Part shown: piece by piece, positions 6,903 to 7,209 of the stretch | Layout of the letters: each line of letters opens with the position of its first letter | Numbering within the stretch: the stretch's first letter is position 1 | Assembly: GCA_030638765.1 (NCBI GenBank) | Contig: DAOWDZ010000280.1 | Location: 1 to 7,209 of the forward strand | Reading direction: 5' to 3' | Source of the DNA: Desulfocapsa sp. | GTDB taxonomy: Bacteria; Desulfobacterota; Desulfobulbia; Desulfobulbales; Desulfocapsaceae | Length of the DNA stretch: 7,209 bases | Made by a program: the position numbers and the translations under genes | The notes under the pieces: generated by a model | What the model was told of the DNA's origin: nothing | The model's database searches: none | Seen by the model: the letters and a program-made list of their open reading frames with translations, nothing else

Positions 6903-7209
6903 ACTCCAAACCACCAACACACATGTATTTAATCTCAAGGTATTCTTCAATGCCATACTTTGAGCCTTCACGCCCGATTCCAGACTCTTTCACACCACCA
7001 AAAGGTGCTGCTTCCGTAGAGAGCAAACCAGTATTGACACCAACCATTCCATATTCAAGGGCTTCAGTGACCCTCCAGCAGCGTGCCATATCTTTGCTGA
7101 AAATATAGGAAGCAAGTCCCTATTCTGAATCATTGACCCTCGCTCCCACCTCAGCCTCTTCCTTAAATACAAAATTAGGACCAACCGGCCCGACGGTCGC
7201 TTCAGTCGC
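6901..7209 (-). pseudogene. C-terminal part of a succinate-semialdehyde-type aldehyde dehydrogenase, interrupted by in-frame TAG
   Basis: This is the last ~102 codons of an NAD(P)-dependent aldehyde dehydrogenase; the catalytic Cys region would lie upstream, beyond the window. Seen after the interruption: [18 protein letters not shown], the hallmark [14 protein letters not shown] and EYLEIKY near the C-terminus, a pattern typical of the GabD/SSADH group that oxidises succinate semialdehyde to succinate. One frame runs from 7209 to the stop at 6901 but is broken by TAG at 7122-7120, where the family normally has Phe or Tyr (after NDSE, before GLA). The part before the TAG (GPVGPNFVFKEE) also departs from the usual TFGPV-P-F pattern and has several unexpected residues, which fits a decaying copy. 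Alternatives are a sequencing error, a readthrough product, or pyrrolysine decoding, which is unlikely at this position. It is separated from the lipoprotein cluster by that cluster's promoter. Confidence 0.75.

Noticed and set aside
6990..7184. An open frame on the minus strand overlapping the dehydrogenase end
   Set aside because: It is out of frame with the clear dehydrogenase match and has no recognisable protein features.

Overview
The window reads as a chromosomal stretch from a moderately AT-rich Gram-negative bacterium. The lipobox lipoprotein, signal peptides, a proteobacterial-type DeaD helicase, a COG3937-like phasin regulator and a PilZ/cyclic-nucleotide domain receptor together suggest a deltaproteobacterial lineage (Desulfobacterota, perhaps Desulfobulbaceae-like). 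That placement is inference from gene style, not a database match. There are no RNA genes, insertion sequences or CRISPR arrays.

Left part, + strand: a terminator-shaped hairpin at 14-58 is followed only about 28 bases later by deaD (87-1799), a DEAD-box RNA helicase with all core motifs and a C-terminal RNA-binding domain. It ends at a strong intrinsic terminator (1832-1867). The T-run of that terminator contains the stop codon of the convergent minus-strand cluster.

Middle and right part, minus strand, read from right to left: a good sigma70-type promoter (6816-6843) precedes a small outer-membrane lipoprotein gene. A Sel1-repeat secreted protein gene overlaps its end. Next comes a large cytoplasmic protein joining a HEAT-like helical region, a degenerate cyclic-nucleotide-binding domain and an intact PilZ (c-di-GMP) domain. 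A tRNA-dihydrouridine synthase follows, and last a small helical phasin-like protein whose start overlaps the dus stop. A near-ideal intrinsic terminator (6167-6213) lies inside the 5' end of the Sel1 gene, in codons for its signal peptide, so the lipoprotein gene may be partly uncoupled from the rest.

Far right, minus strand: the last ~100 codons of a succinate-semialdehyde-dehydrogenase-type aldehyde dehydrogenase, interrupted by an in-frame TAG at a normally conserved aromatic position. It is probably a pseudogene, running off the window.

The most interesting items are the HEAT-CNB-PilZ receptor, the terminator embedded in the Sel1 signal-peptide codons, the hairpin directly upstream of deaD, and the amber codon in the dehydrogenase. 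No gene cluster here clearly amounts to a new system such as a defence island.
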